Shown here piece by piece: positions 34,736 to 46,178 of a stretch of 64,000 nt of DNA. A program made the translations under genes and the position numbers. Under the pieces are notes generated by a model. It did no database searches. It was not told where the DNA came from and worked only from the letters and a program-made list of their open reading frames with translations. The stretch is from Thermocatellispora tengchongensis (GTDB lineage: Bacteria; Actinomycetota; Actinomycetes; Streptosporangiales; Streptosporangiaceae): the NCBI RefSeq assembly GCF_014202315.1, contig NZ_JACHGN010000010.1, positions 186,001 through 250,000 of the forward strand. The letters run 5' to 3'. Each line of letters starts with the position of its first letter. The first letter of the stretch is position 1.

Positions 34736-35299
34736 TCAGGCGGGCTCGTTGCCGGGCTTCCACTTGATGCCGCAGCCGAGGCTGGGCTGCTGGGGTCCCT
34801 CGGGGGTGGTCCCGGCGAGCACGGCGTCCACGGCGGCCCTGAGCGAGGCGCCGGTGACCGCGACGTCGTTGCTCGGGCGGGCGTTGTCGAACTCCCCCCG
34901 GTACGCCAGCCGCAGCTCGCGGTCGTACAGGAAGAAATCGGGGGTGCACGCCGCCTTGTACGCCCTGGCGACCTCCTGGGTCTCGTCCACGAGGTAGGGG
35001 AAGGCGAACCCGGCCCGCCGGGCCTGCTCGGCCAGGTGTGCCGCGTCGTCGTCGGGGTAGGCGCTCACGTCGTTGCTGCAGATGGCCACGATCGCGAGCC
35101 GGTCGCGGTAGTCGGCGGCGAAGGCGCCGAGGCCGCGCTCGATGCGGCGGACGTACGGACAGTGGTTGCACAGGAAGGTCACCAGGGTCGCCGGCGAGCC
35201 CTTCACCTCGCTGAGGGCGAACCTGCCGCCGTCGATCGACGGCAGCTCGAAGTCGGGGGCGGGAGTGCCGAGCGGGACCATGAACGAGCTGACAGCCAT
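34736..35299 (-). CDS. Thioredoxin-fold redox protein (AhpC/TSA-like)
   Basis: A 187-aa thioredoxin-like protein with VPLGTPAPDFELPSIDGGRF at the start. It has the active-site motif CNHCPY in place of a classical CGPC. VRRIERGLGAFAADYRDRL and CTPDFFLYDRELRLAYRGEF follow. This profile is shared with the actinobacterial 'thioredoxin family protein' near peroxiredoxin/ResA types. It probably reduces disulphides or peroxide in the cytoplasm. ATG 35299 is used, but ATG 35308 is equally open. Confidence 0.85.
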   Translation of the reverse strand: MAVSSFMVPLGTPAPDFELPSIDGGRFALSEVKGSPATLVTFLCNHCPYVRRIERGLGAFAADYRDRLAIVAICSNDVSAYPDDDAAHLAEQARRAGFAFPYLVDETQEVARAYKAACTPDFFLYDRELRLAYRGEFDNARPSNDVAVTGASLRAAVDAVLAGTTPEGPQQPSLGCGIKWKPGNEPA

Positions 35300-35425
35300 G
35301 ACGCCCATTGTGTCCCATCGCAGGCCGCCAGGCTGGCCGACCACGGCGACACCGGTGTAACGTGATCAGTGGTGTTGGTGGAACGCGTACGAGTGGAACG
35401 CGTAGGAGAGGATGGTGCCGCGGCG

Positions 35426-35815
35426 ATGGCCGGTGTGGCGAAGATGCACTCGACGGTCCTTGACTGCCCCGACCCCAAGGAACTGGCGCGCTTCTACGCC
35501 CAGGTGCTCGGCTGGGAGGTCACCAAGCTGGACGACGAGTGGTCCACGATCGAGGGAGCCGACGGCCGCAAGCTGTCCTTCCAGCGGGCCGAGGACTACC
35601 GGCGCCCGGAGTGGCCCGACCCCGAGCGCCCGCAGCAGCTCCACCTCGACCTGATCGCCGCGGACGTGGACGCGGCGGAGAAGTTCGTGCTGGAGCTCGG
35701 CGCGACCATGCCCGAGCACCAGCCGGGCAGGCCCGACGGCGACTTCCGCGTCTACCTCGACCCCGCCGGGCACCCCTTCTGCCTGTGCGTGGAGGACGGG
35801 ACGGCGTGGAGCTGA
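35426..35815 (+). CDS. VOC superfamily (glyoxalase-like) protein
   Basis: A 129-aa vicinal-oxygen-chelate protein in two beta-alpha-beta-beta-beta halves: MHSTVLDCPDPKELARFYAQ then VLGWEVTKLDD, and PQQLHLDLIAADVDAAEKFV then RVYLDPAGHPFCLC. The His and Glu positions usable for metal are partly kept. The substrate is unknown. ATG 35426 is used, although a GAGAGG site lies 14 bases upstream, so a small shift is possible. Confidence 0.85.
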   Translation: MAGVAKMHSTVLDCPDPKELARFYAQVLGWEVTKLDDEWSTIEGADGRKLSFQRAEDYRRPEWPDPERPQQLHLDLIAADVDAAEKFVLELGATMPEHQPGRPDGDFRVYLDPAGHPFCLCVEDGTAWS

Positions 35816-35891
35816 CCGCCCGCCGATGACGGTGGCGCCCCGCACCGGCCTGCCCCTGAGGCGGGGGCCGTGCGGGGCGCCGTGCCGGGCG

Positions 35892-38417
<2,526 letters not shown>

Positions 38418-38424
38418 GGCAGTC

Positions 38425-38430
38425 ATTATC
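38425..38430 (-). promoter_or_regulatory. -10 box immediately upstream of parC
   Basis: GATAAT, one base from TATAAT, lies seven bases before the parC ATG. Transcription would start at or next to the ATG, giving a leaderless message, a common form in actinobacteria. No convincing -35 box is seen. Confidence 0.4.
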
Positions 38431-38530
38431 GCCTGCGCTTCGCCCATGACCGGCACGCGTCACGAGTCCCGCCCATCGCCCGCACGGCCTCGCCGCCCGT
38501 AGTGGCGAGCCAGTGGCGAGCCGTGGCGGG

Positions 38531-39088
38531 TCAGGCGCCGGGCCAGGGGCCCGGTGGGGTGTCGGCGACGTCCTCCTGCTTGACCTCGGTCTTGAACAGG
38601 CGGAAGCCGCGGGCCTTGTAGTTGGACAGGGCGGCGGGGCCGTCCAGGGAACAGGTGTGGACCCAGACCCTGCGGGTGGGCTCGCGGCCGGGCCAGCGCA
38701 GGTGGATGTCCCAGGCGCGGGAGGCGCCCGCGTGCAGGAGGTGGCCGCCCACGCCGTGGCCGATGGCGTACGGGAGGAGGCCGAAGTTGGTGATCTCCAC
38801 GACGCCGTCGGGCTGGGACTCCAGTTGTACGTAGCCCGCCGGGGTGCCGCGGTGCCAGGCCACCCAGGTCTCCAGGCCGGGCCGGTCGAGCCAGGCGAGC
38901 CACTGCCGCCGGGTCCAGGGCAGGCGGGTGGTCCAGTGCCAGTCGCCGCCGACCGCGGTGTAGAGGAAACGGGCGAACTCCGGCGAGGGGACTTCGGAGC
39001 GCACCACGTCCACCTGCATGCGCGGCGGCTTGGCCGGGATGAGGTCCGCCGGGTCGGTCTGCTCCAGGTGCCAGGTCGTGACGTCCAT
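38531..39088 (-). CDS. GNAT family N-acetyltransferase
   Basis: A 185-aa [24 protein letters not shown] is the acetyl-CoA-binding motif A, and [20 protein letters not shown] is the region 2 block. The N-terminus contains [20 protein letters not shown], as in a subgroup of actinobacterial GNATs found near parC. The acceptor is unknown. ATG 39088 is chosen because the five codons before it are weakly conserved. Confidence 0.85.
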   Translation of the reverse strand: MDVTTWHLEQTDPADLIPAKPPRMQVDVVRSEVPSPEFARFLYTAVGGDWHWTTRLPWTRRQWLAWLDRPGLETWVAWHRGTPAGYVQLESQPDGVVEITNFGLLPYAIGHGVGGHLLHAGASRAWDIHLRWPGREPTRRVWVHTCSLDGPAALSNYKARGFRLFKTEVKQEDVADTPPGPWPGA

Positions 39089-39153
39089 GGACACCAGATC
39101 CAACCACGTGGTGGCGGGCCGCCCACAGGGGGATGCGGCGAGGTATCCTTGAC

Positions 39154-39167
39154 CAAGCGATTGCTTG
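39154..39167. promoter_or_regulatory. TetR-type operator upstream of the TauD gene
   Basis: CAAGCGATTGCTTG is an imperfect palindrome (CAAGC-GATT-GCTTG) whose arms match the CAAGC/GCTTG halves typical of TetR-family operators of actinobacterial catabolic genes. It is 26 bases before the start codon. No TetR gene lies in this window. Confidence 0.5.
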
Positions 39168-39192
39168 ATAAGGCGGAAGGCGGTTCGGGACG

Positions 39193-40050
39193 ATGATCGA
39201 GTTCACGCCGGTCACCCGGAACATCGGTGCCGAGGTCACCGGAGTCGACCTGCGCAAGCCGCTGTCGGAGGAGGAGGTGGCCACGATCCGCCGGGGCTGG
39301 CTGGAGCATCGGGTCCTGTTCTTCCGCGACCAGCACATCACCGACGAGGAGCACATCCGCTTCGCCACCTGCTTCGGCACCGAGAACATGCCGGCCTTCA
39401 ACCGGCACAAGACCCGGGTGCACGTGCTCGACCAGGTCAGCCCGAAGGGCGAGGGCGGCGACGAGTGGCACAGCGACAACACCTTCGAGCCGGTGCCGCC
39501 GATGGGGTCGCTGCTGCGCTGCGTGCGGCTGCCCCAGGTCGGCGGGGACACGCTGTGGGCGAACGCGGTCATGGCGTTCGAGGCGCTGTCGCCGCCGATC
39601 CAGCGGTTGTGCGAGGAGCTGACCGCCGTGCACGACATCACGATGTCGATGAAGAAGGCCATCGCCAAGGGGCACGACTTCGACCTGGCCGAGGTCCAGG
39701 CCAGGTGGCCGCCGCTGGAGCGGCCGGTCGTGCGGGTGCACGCCGAGACCGGCGAGAAGGCGCTGTTCGTCAACCGGGCCTCGACCACCCGGCTGGTGGG
39801 CCTGTCCGACCGCGAGAACGAGGCGCTGCTGCCGTACCTGATCGACCACATCCGGTCGCCGGAGTTCCAGGTGCGGCTGCGCTGGGCGCCCGGCACGCTG
39901 GCCTTCTGGGACAACCGCAGCACCCAGCACTACGCCGTGGCCGACTACACCGAGCGGCGGATCATGCACCGCGTCACCATCAACGCCTTCGAGCAGCACG
40001 CCGACCGCGACCCCGACCGGGGCCGGGGCCGGGAGGTCGGCGTGCCGTAA
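39193..40050 (+). CDS. TauD/TfdA family Fe(II)/2-oxoglutarate dioxygenase
   Basis: A 285-aa dioxygenase. The metal triad is suggested by His-x-Asp in WHSDNTF and a distal His in [12 protein letters not shown]; Arg in MHRVTI anchors 2-oxoglutarate. The N-terminal region, [20 protein letters not shown], is typical of the family. Members oxidise taurine, sulphonates, alkyl sulphates or phenoxy acids with loss of carbon dioxide from 2-oxoglutarate. No transporter or sulphur genes are adjacent, so the substrate is unknown. A palindromic operator-like site lies just upstream. Confidence 0.9.
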   Translation: MIEFTPVTRNIGAEVTGVDLRKPLSEEEVATIRRGWLEHRVLFFRDQHITDEEHIRFATCFGTENMPAFNRHKTRVHVLDQVSPKGEGGDEWHSDNTFEPVPPMGSLLRCVRLPQVGGDTLWANAVMAFEALSPPIQRLCEELTAVHDITMSMKKAIAKGHDFDLAEVQARWPPLERPVVRVHAETGEKALFVNRASTTRLVGLSDRENEALLPYLIDHIRSPEFQVRLRWAPGTLAFWDNRSTQHYAVADYTERRIMHRVTINAFEQHADRDPDRGRGREVGVP

Positions 40051-40089
40051 CGGCGCGAACAGTCACCCGGACCTGATAGCAAGGACTGC

Positions 40090-42204
40090 ATGGCTGAGGT
40101 GGCTGAGGCTCACTACGACGACCCCGAGGCGGCGGCGCTGCGCGAGGAGGCCGAGGAGCGGCTGCGCGCCCTCGCCGGCGAGCACGCCCGCCTGCGCGAG
40201 GACCAGTGGACGGCGATCAGGTCGCTGGTGCTGGACCGTTCGCGGGTGCTGGTGGTGCAGCGCACCGGCTGGGGCAAGTCGGCGGTCTACTTCATCGCCA
40301 CCGCGCTGCTGCGCGAGCTGGGCGAGGGGCCCACGGTCATCGTCTCGCCGCTGCTGGCGCTGATGCGCAACCAGATCGCCGCCGCCGAGCGGGCCGGCAT
40401 CCACGCGGCCACGATCAACTCCGCCAACCCCGAGGAGTGGGAGAAGATCTACGCCGGCGTCGCCGAGGGCGTGGTGGACGTGCTGCTGGTCAGCCCCGAG
40501 CGGCTGAACAACCCCGACTTCCGCGACCAGGTCCTGCCCGAGCTGGCCGAGAGCGCGGGCCTGGTCGTGGTGGACGAGGCCCACTGCATCTCCGACTGGG
40601 GCCACGACTTCCGCCCCGACTACCGGCGCCTGCGCACCCTCCTCGACGGGCTGCCGCCCGGCGTCCCGGTGCTGGCCACCACCGCGACCGCGAACGCCCG
40701 GGTCACCCGCGACGTCGCCGAGCAGCTCGGCGGCGAGACCGTGGTGCTGCGCGGCCCGCTGGAGCGCGAGAGCCTGCATCTGAGCGTGGTGCGCCCCGCC
40801 GGCGCCGAACAGCGCCTGGCCTGGCTGGCCGAGAAGCTGCGCGAGCTGCCCGGCTCCGGGATCGTCTACACCCTCACCGTGGCCGCCGCCCAGGAGATCG
40901 CCGCCTACCTGCGCGAGCAGGGCCACGAGGTCGCGGCGTACTCCGGCCAGACCGAGCAGGCCGAGCGGCTGGCCGCCGAGCAGGCCCTGCTCGACAACCG
41001 GATCAAGGCGCTGGTCGCCACCTCCGCGCTCGGCATGGGCTTCGACAAGCCCGACCTCGGCTTCGTCGTGCACGTGGGCGCACCGCAGTCGCCGGTGGCG
41101 TACTACCAGCAGGTCGGCCGCGCCGGCCGCGGCGTGGAGCGCGCCGAGGTGATCCTGCTGCCCGGCGCCGAGGACCGCGACATCTGGGCCTACTTCGGCT
41201 CGCTCGCCTTCCCGCCCGAGCCCGTCGTACGCCGTACGCTGGAGGTCCTGGCCGAGGCCGGCACGCTGTCCACGGCCGCGCTGGAGACCCGGGTCGATCT
41301 CAGCCGCACCCGCCTGGAGACCATGCTCAAGGTCCTCGACGTCGATGGCGCGGTGCGCCGGGTGAAGGGCGGCTGGCAGGCGACCGGCGAGCCGTGGGCG
41401 TACGACGGCGAGCGCTACGCCCGGGTCGCCGCCGAACGGCGCGCCGAGCAGGAGGCCATGCTCGGCTACATCGCCACCACCGGCTGCCGCGAGGAGTTCC
41501 TGCGCCGCCACCTCGACGACGACACCGCCGCCCCCTGCGGGCGGTGCGACAACTGCACCGGGGACCACCGCTCGGCCGAGGTCGCCGAGGGGGCGGTGCG
41601 CGCCGCGGGCGAGCGGCTGCGCCGCCCCGGGGTGGACATCGAGGCCCGCAAGCAGTGGCCCACCGGGCTGGCCGACCTGTCGGGCCGGATCAAGCCCGAG
41701 TTCGGCGCCGAGCCGGGCCGCGCGCTGGGCCGGCTGACCGACATCGGCTGGGGCAACCGGCTGCGCGGCATGCTCGCCGAGGGCGCCCCCGACCAGCCCG
41801 TGCCCGACGAGGTGTTCGCGGCCGTGGTGCAGGTGCTCGCGTCCTGGGAGTGGCGGCAGCGGCCGGTCGCGGTGGTGAACGTGCCCTCGGCCTCGCGGCC
41901 CCGGCTCGTACGCGGCCTGGCCGAGCGGCTGGCCCAGGTGGGCCGGCTGGCCTACCTCGGCGAGCTGGGCTACCGCAACGGCCCGCCCGGACGCCAGTAC
42001 AACAGCGCCCAGCGGGTGCAGGCGATCAGGGCCACCCTGGCCGTGCCCACGCCCCTGGCGGGCGCCCTGAAGGCCATGGACGGCCCTGTGCTGCTCGTGG
42101 ACGACCGCGTGGACACCGGCTGGACCATGACCATGGCCGCCGCCCTCGTCCGCCACGCGGGCGCGCCCGCGGTGCTGCCGCTGGCCCTGGCCGTCACCGG
42201 CTGA
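40090..42204 (+). CDS. recQ: RecQ-family helicase with C-terminal phosphoribosyltransferase-like domain
   Basis: A 704-aa superfamily 2 helicase. Walker A is TGWGKS at 59-64; the DEAH box is at 162-165 (DEAHCISDWGHDFRPDY). RecQ helicase motifs V-VI are intact (YYQQVGRAGRG). A zinc-binding region follows, CGRCDNC preceded by a further Cys. The last about 40 residues read VLLVDDRVDTGWTMTMAAAL, a pyrophosphate/PRPP-loop-like signature of phosphoribosyltransferases. It should unwind DNA 3'-5' for recombination repair; the role of the extra domain is unknown. Its stop faces the kinase gene. Confidence 0.88.
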   Translation: MAEVAEAHYDDPEAAALREEAEERLRALAGEHARLREDQWTAIRSLVLDRSRVLVVQRTGWGKSAVYFIATALLRELGEGPTVIVSPLLALMRNQIAAAERAGIHAATINSANPEEWEKIYAGVAEGVVDVLLVSPERLNNPDFRDQVLPELAESAGLVVVDEAHCISDWGHDFRPDYRRLRTLLDGLPPGVPVLATTATANARVTRDVAEQLGGETVVLRGPLERESLHLSVVRPAGAEQRLAWLAEKLRELPGSGIVYTLTVAAAQEIAAYLREQGHEVAAYSGQTEQAERLAAEQALLDNRIKALVATSALGMGFDKPDLGFVVHVGAPQSPVAYYQQVGRAGRGVERAEVILLPGAEDRDIWAYFGSLAFPPEPVVRRTLEVLAEAGTLSTAALETRVDLSRTRLETMLKVLDVDGAVRRVKGGWQATGEPWAYDGERYARVAAERRAEQEAMLGYIATTGCREEFLRRHLDDDTAAPCGRCDNCTGDHRSAEVAEGAVRAAGERLRRPGVDIEARKQWPTGLADLSGRIKPEFGAEPGRALGRLTDIGWGNRLRGMLAEGAPDQPVPDEVFAAVVQVLASWEWRQRPVAVVNVPSASRPRLVRGLAERLAQVGRLAYLGELGYRNGPPGRQYNSAQRVQAIRATLAVPTPLAGALKAMDGPVLLVDDRVDTGWTMTMAAALVRHAGAPAVLPLALAVTG

Positions 42205-42243
42205 GCGGCACCGGCCGAGTGAGTAGGGCGGCCGAGTGAGGGG

Positions 42244-45057
42244 TCAGCGGCTCAGCCCCAGCGCCACCAGGTCGTACTCGGCCAGTTCCGGGTGCACCCG
42301 CACGTTGGTCAGCGTGAGCCCGCGCACCAGCACACGCTTCTCCCACAGCCCGGGCAGGATCACCGCCTGCTCCGTCACCAGCCGGTCGATCTCCGCCCAG
42401 GTCTGGTTCCGCTTCGCGGCGTCGGCCTCGGCCGCCGCCTGGTCCAGCAGCCTGTCCACCTCGGGCATGCGGACGCTCACGTTGACCGAGCCGCCGTCGT
42501 CCAGGATCAGCCTGCTGTGGACCAGCGACTCCAGGAAGGAGTAGCCGTCGAGCCAGTCGGGGGCCCAGGTGCGGGAGATGATGCCGACCTTGTTGTCGCG
42601 CAGGTACTTCGGGGCCGCGTACTTGCCGTAGTACTCGCCCGCGGGCAGGCTCCTGGTCTCCACCTCGATCCCCACCCGGGCCAGCGCCGTGGCCAGGGCC
42701 TGGGCCGCGTTCCGATGCTGCGGCAGATCGTTGTGGATCATGACGGTGGAGAAGCCGTCGGGCCGGCCGCAGGCGCGCAGCCGCTCGCGGGCCGCGGCAA
42801 GGTCGCCCTCGGCGCCCGCCGGGTAGGGGTCGATCGCCCGGCGCCCGGGGATCGTGGGCGGCAGCAGGTGCGTCGCCGGTGTGTCGCGCAGCCCCGGGTC
42901 GGACAGGGTACCGCCCCGGACCGCCTGCGTCAGCGCCGTGCGGTTCACGGCGTACATCACCGCGCGGCGGCACTCGATGTCCGTGAACGGCTCCACCTGC
43001 GGATTGATCGCGAAGAAGCGCAGGTTGCCGTAGTGGGGGGCGTCGGCCCGGTCGCGCACGCGGGCGACGTCGACATCGGCCGCCGTGCCGCCGCGCAGGT
43101 CCAGGTCCAGCGTGCCCGCGCGGATCTGGTCGTTGATCTGCTTGCGGGTGAGGTCGAACCTGATGTCGTACGCATCGGGCAGCGCGGGCCGGTTGGGGTC
43201 GGTGGCGGGGTCCCACATCGGGTTGCGCACCAGCCGCAGCCGCTCCTCCGTGGCCGTCCCGTCGAACCGGTACGGACCCGACGCGACAACCTGCGTCTTG
43301 TACCGCTCGCCGGTGTCGCGGGCCTTGGGCACCGGCACCGTCTGCGGCATCGCGGCGAGGAAGTCGAACTCGGCGTAGGGCTTCTTCAGGCGGAAGACGA
43401 TGGTGCCGTCGGCGCGCGTCTCGATCGCCGTCGAGGTGCCGGCCTCGGGCTGCTTGTACGGGCCCTCGTAGCGCGAGGGCAGGTCGAGCAGTTCCCGGAA
43501 GTAGACCGGCCCGAGGAAGGACTCGTCCATGGAGCGCAGCACCGCGTACGCGACGTCGGCGGCGGTGATCGGGGTGCCGTCCTCGTAGCGCAGGCCCGGC
43601 CGCAGCTTGTAGGTCCAGGTGCGCCCGCCGTCGCTCGGCACGCCCAGCGACTGGGCCAGGTCGGGCACCAGCGTGACGCCCTGACCGCCGGGGGCGGGCC
43701 GGGACATCACCAGAGTCCGGCCGTACAGCCTGATCAGGTTGGTGCCCGCGGGCTCGTAGGAGGAGGCCGGATCGTAACTGGTCAGCGCGTACTCCGCGCC
43801 GACCCGCATCGTGCCGCCTCGGCGCGTGCTCGGGTTCACGGTCTCGGTGAGCGCGGCGCCGAACCCGGCGGGCGGGGCGGACCGCTCTCCCGCGCCGTCG
43901 TCGTCGCCGCCCTGGCCGCGCAGCGCCGACAGCGCGTTCGGCACCGCGATCCACCCCAGCACCACCACGGCGATCAGCGCGACCGCCGCGAGCACGCCCA
44001 GCCCGCGCCTCCCCGACCCGGCGGGGAACCGGCGCACCGCCTTGCCGGTCTCCGTGTACCGCACCGGCGACGCCGGCGGCACGTACCCCGACCACGGCGG
44101 CGCGGGCGGCGGAGGCGGGCCCGGTGCGGGGAACGTCACCGGAGCAGGCCCGGGAGCAGGCCCGGGGGAAGGTGGGGGAGCGGGTGTGGGAGCAGGCGCG
44201 GGGGAAGGTGCGGGAGCAGGCGTGGGAACAGGCGCGGGGTCGCCGCCGAGGCCGAACAGCGCGGTCAGGCAGTCGGCGGCGGTGGGGCGCGCCGCCGGGT
44301 CCTTGGCGAGCGCCGCCGACAGCAGCGGGCGCAGCGACGCCGGGACGCCGTCCAGGTCCGGCTCGGTGGTCAGGATGCGGTGCATGGTCGCGGGCAGGCC
44401 CTCAGCGCGGAACGCCGGGGCGCCCGTGGCGGCGAACACCAGCGTGCCCGCCCAGGCGAACACGTCCACGGCCGGGCCGACCGCCGAGCCGTGGAACTGC
44501 TCCGGCGCCATGTACGCCGGCGTGCCCACGACGCCGGTGCTGTGGCTCTGGCTCACGTCCAGCGCCTTGGCGATGCCGAAGTCGATCACGCGGGGCCCGT
44601 CGGGCCCGAGCAGCACGTTGCTCGGCTTGAAGTCGCGGTGCACCACCCCGGCGCGGTGGATCGCGGCCAGCGCGGTCGCGGTGGCGACCGCGAGCCGCAG
44701 CAGGGCGGCCTCGTCCAGCGGCCCCTCCGTGGCGACCCGGTCGGCCAGCGAGCCGCCCTCGACGTACTCGCCGACGATGTACGGCCGCCCGTCCAGCGCG
44801 CCGACCTCCAGCACCGCGGCGGTGCAGAACCGGGCCACCCGCCGGGCGGCCTCGGCCTCGCGCAGGAACCGCTTCTGCGCCGCCGGGTCGTCGGCGAACC
44901 GGGCGTGCAGCAGCTTGACCGCCACCCGCTCGCCGGAGGGGCCCCGCCCCAGGTACACCGAGCCCTGACCGCCCTCGCCGAGCACCCCGACCAGCGTGAA
45001 ACCGCCGATCCGTTCGGGATCTCCCGGCCGCAGCGGACGAGGCGCCGACACCGTCAC
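42244..45057 (-). CDS. Transmembrane Ser/Thr kinase fused to a family 5 solute-binding domain
   Basis: A 937-aa receptor-like kinase. The kinase domain starts near residue 18: the glycine loop is GEGGQGSVY (27-35), Lys48 is in VAVK, the catalytic loop is HRDFKPSN with Asp142, and DFG is at 159-161. A Pro/Ala-rich linker (about 272-330) leads to one membrane helix (about 353-375). The outside part, about 410-937, is a complete peptide/nickel-type solute-binding domain (GGTMRVGAEYALTSYDPASS to the end). It carries no lipobox because it is anchored by the helix. Binding of an external solute probably controls kinase activity. It is divergent in direction from recQ and follows the PfkB gene on the same strand. 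Confidence 0.9.
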   Translation of the reverse strand: MTVSAPRPLRPGDPERIGGFTLVGVLGEGGQGSVYLGRGPSGERVAVKLLHARFADDPAAQKRFLREAEAARRVARFCTAAVLEVGALDGRPYIVGEYVEGGSLADRVATEGPLDEAALLRLAVATATALAAIHRAGVVHRDFKPSNVLLGPDGPRVIDFGIAKALDVSQSHSTGVVGTPAYMAPEQFHGSAVGPAVDVFAWAGTLVFAATGAPAFRAEGLPATMHRILTTEPDLDGVPASLRPLLSAALAKDPAARPTAADCLTALFGLGGDPAPVPTPAPAPSPAPAPTPAPPPSPGPAPGPAPVTFPAPGPPPPPAPPWSGYVPPASPVRYTETGKAVRRFPAGSGRRGLGVLAAVALIAVVVLGWIAVPNALSALRGQGGDDDGAGERSAPPAGFGAALTETVNPSTRRGGTMRVGAEYALTSYDPASSYEPAGTNLIRLYGRTLVMSRPAPGGQGVTLVPDLAQSLGVPSDGGRTWTYKLRPGLRYEDGTPITAADVAYAVLRSMDESFLGPVYFRELLDLPSRYEGPYKQPEAGTSTAIETRADGTIVFRLKKPYAEFDFLAAMPQTVPVPKARDTGERYKTQVVASGPYRFDGTATEERLRLVRNPMWDPATDPNRPALPDAYDIRFDLTRKQINDQIRAGTLDLDLRGGTAADVDVARVRDRADAPHYGNLRFFAINPQVEPFTDIECRRAVMYAVNRTALTQAVRGGTLSDPGLRDTPATHLLPPTIPGRRAIDPYPAGAEGDLAAARERLRACGRPDGFSTVMIHNDLPQHRNAAQALATALARVGIEVETRSLPAGEYYGKYAAPKYLRDNKVGIISRTWAPDWLDGYSFLESLVHSRLILDDGGSVNVSVRMPEVDRLLDQAAAEADAAKRNQTWAEIDRLVTEQAVILPGLWEKRVLVRGLTLTNVRVHPELAEYDLVALGLSR

Positions 45058-45088
45058 AGGCCCCGGTCATCCACCGTCGCGGCGGCGG

Positions 45089-45982
45089 TCAGAGGCGCGG
45101 ACGGGCGCCGAGGTAGGCGATGGCCTTCGCGGCCAGGCGGCAGCCGCTGGTCAGGGCCTCGGACGGCGGCTTGCCCTCAAGCCAGGCGGGCAGGAAGCCC
45201 GCGGTGAACGCGTCGCCCGCACCGGTGCCGTCGACGACGCGGTCGATCGTCTCGGCGGGCACCTGCACCGGCTCGGCCCGGCTGTTGGTGTACCACAGCG
45301 CGCCGTCGGCGCCGAGCTTGATCACGACCTGCGGGAACCAGGCGGTGAGCACCTTGGCCGCGGCGGCGGGCTCCTCGCGGCCGGTCAGCACCTTGGCCTG
45401 GTCGGCGTTGGCGAACAGCAGCTTGGCACCGTGGGTCCACTCCAGGAACGGCTCGGCGCCCGTGCGCTCCAGCGGCGCGGAGGAGGCGCAGTCGACCGAG
45501 ATCGTCATGCCGGCGCGGCGGGCGAGCTCCAGGGCGGCCTGGCCCGCCTCGCGCGAGCCCTCGTTGATCAGCGTGTAGCCGGAGACGTGCAGGTGGGAGC
45601 CCGCGGTGAACAGGTCGCGCGGCAGGTCCTCGGGCGAGAGCGCGGCGTTGGCGCCGGGGTCGGACAGCATGGTGCGCTCACCCTTGTGGGTGACCAGGAC
45701 GACGCAGGTGCCGGTCGGGCGTTCGGGGTCCATGACGAGGCGCGCGTCGACGCCGTAGCCCATCAGCTCCATGTCGCGGTTGCGGCCGGTGATGTCGGCG
45801 CCGCGGCGGCCGATGAAGGCGACCTCGGCCCCTTCGACGGCGAGCCAGGAGGCGATGTTGGCTCCGGAGCCGCCCCCGTGCATGGTCACGACGGCGGGGG
45901 TGTCGCTGGCCCTGGCGAGCGGGTAGCGGGCGCGCGCGACCGCATCGGTCATCAGATCGCCCACCACGACAACCCGGGTCAT
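45089..45982 (-). CDS. PfkB family carbohydrate kinase
   Basis: A 297-aa ribokinase-like protein. The N-terminal PfkB signature, GGGSGANIASWLAVEGAEVA, is followed by the substrate lid. The C-terminal signature TIDRVVDGTGAGDAFTAGFL carries the catalytic Asp. ATG 45982 follows AAGGCGG at about eight bases. It phosphorylates a sugar or nucleoside; the exact substrate is not clear. It precedes the kinase-receptor gene on the same strand by 31 bases and is divergent from the GNAT/ACS gene. Confidence 0.9.
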   Translation of the reverse strand: MTRVVVVGDLMTDAVARARYPLARASDTPAVVTMHGGGSGANIASWLAVEGAEVAFIGRRGADITGRNRDMELMGYGVDARLVMDPERPTGTCVVLVTHKGERTMLSDPGANAALSPEDLPRDLFTAGSHLHVSGYTLINEGSREAGQAALELARRAGMTISVDCASSAPLERTGAEPFLEWTHGAKLLFANADQAKVLTGREEPAAAAKVLTAWFPQVVIKLGADGALWYTNSRAEPVQVPAETIDRVVDGTGAGDAFTAGFLPAWLEGKPPSEALTSGCRLAAKAIAYLGARPRL

Positions 45983-46041
45983 GTTGTCACCGCCTTGCTG
46001 AACAATGCCATCCGCGCCTGACCCCGAGAAACTTAACAGTT

Positions 46042-46063
46042 TCTGGCCTGCGTGTGGGCCAGA
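46042..46063. promoter_or_regulatory. Inverted repeat between divergent genes
   Basis: TCTGGCC and GGCCAGA form a perfect 7-bp dyad with an 8-base spacer, between the PfkB and GNAT/ACS starts. It could be a shared operator. Confidence 0.35.
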
Positions 46064-46178
46064 GTGCAGAGACAGGGGCTCAGTCGATGCATAAGCGTTG
46101 TTGAAGTGGGTCGTAGGGTCTTGTCGTATGAGATGACGAGCAACATTCGACCGTGAGAGCGACCCGGGAGACCGCCAC

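Noticed and set aside
42199-42257. GGCTGAGC/GCTCAGCC inverted repeat between recQ and the kinase gene as a terminator
   Set aside because: The loop is 43 bases and both arms lie partly in coding sequence; not convincing.
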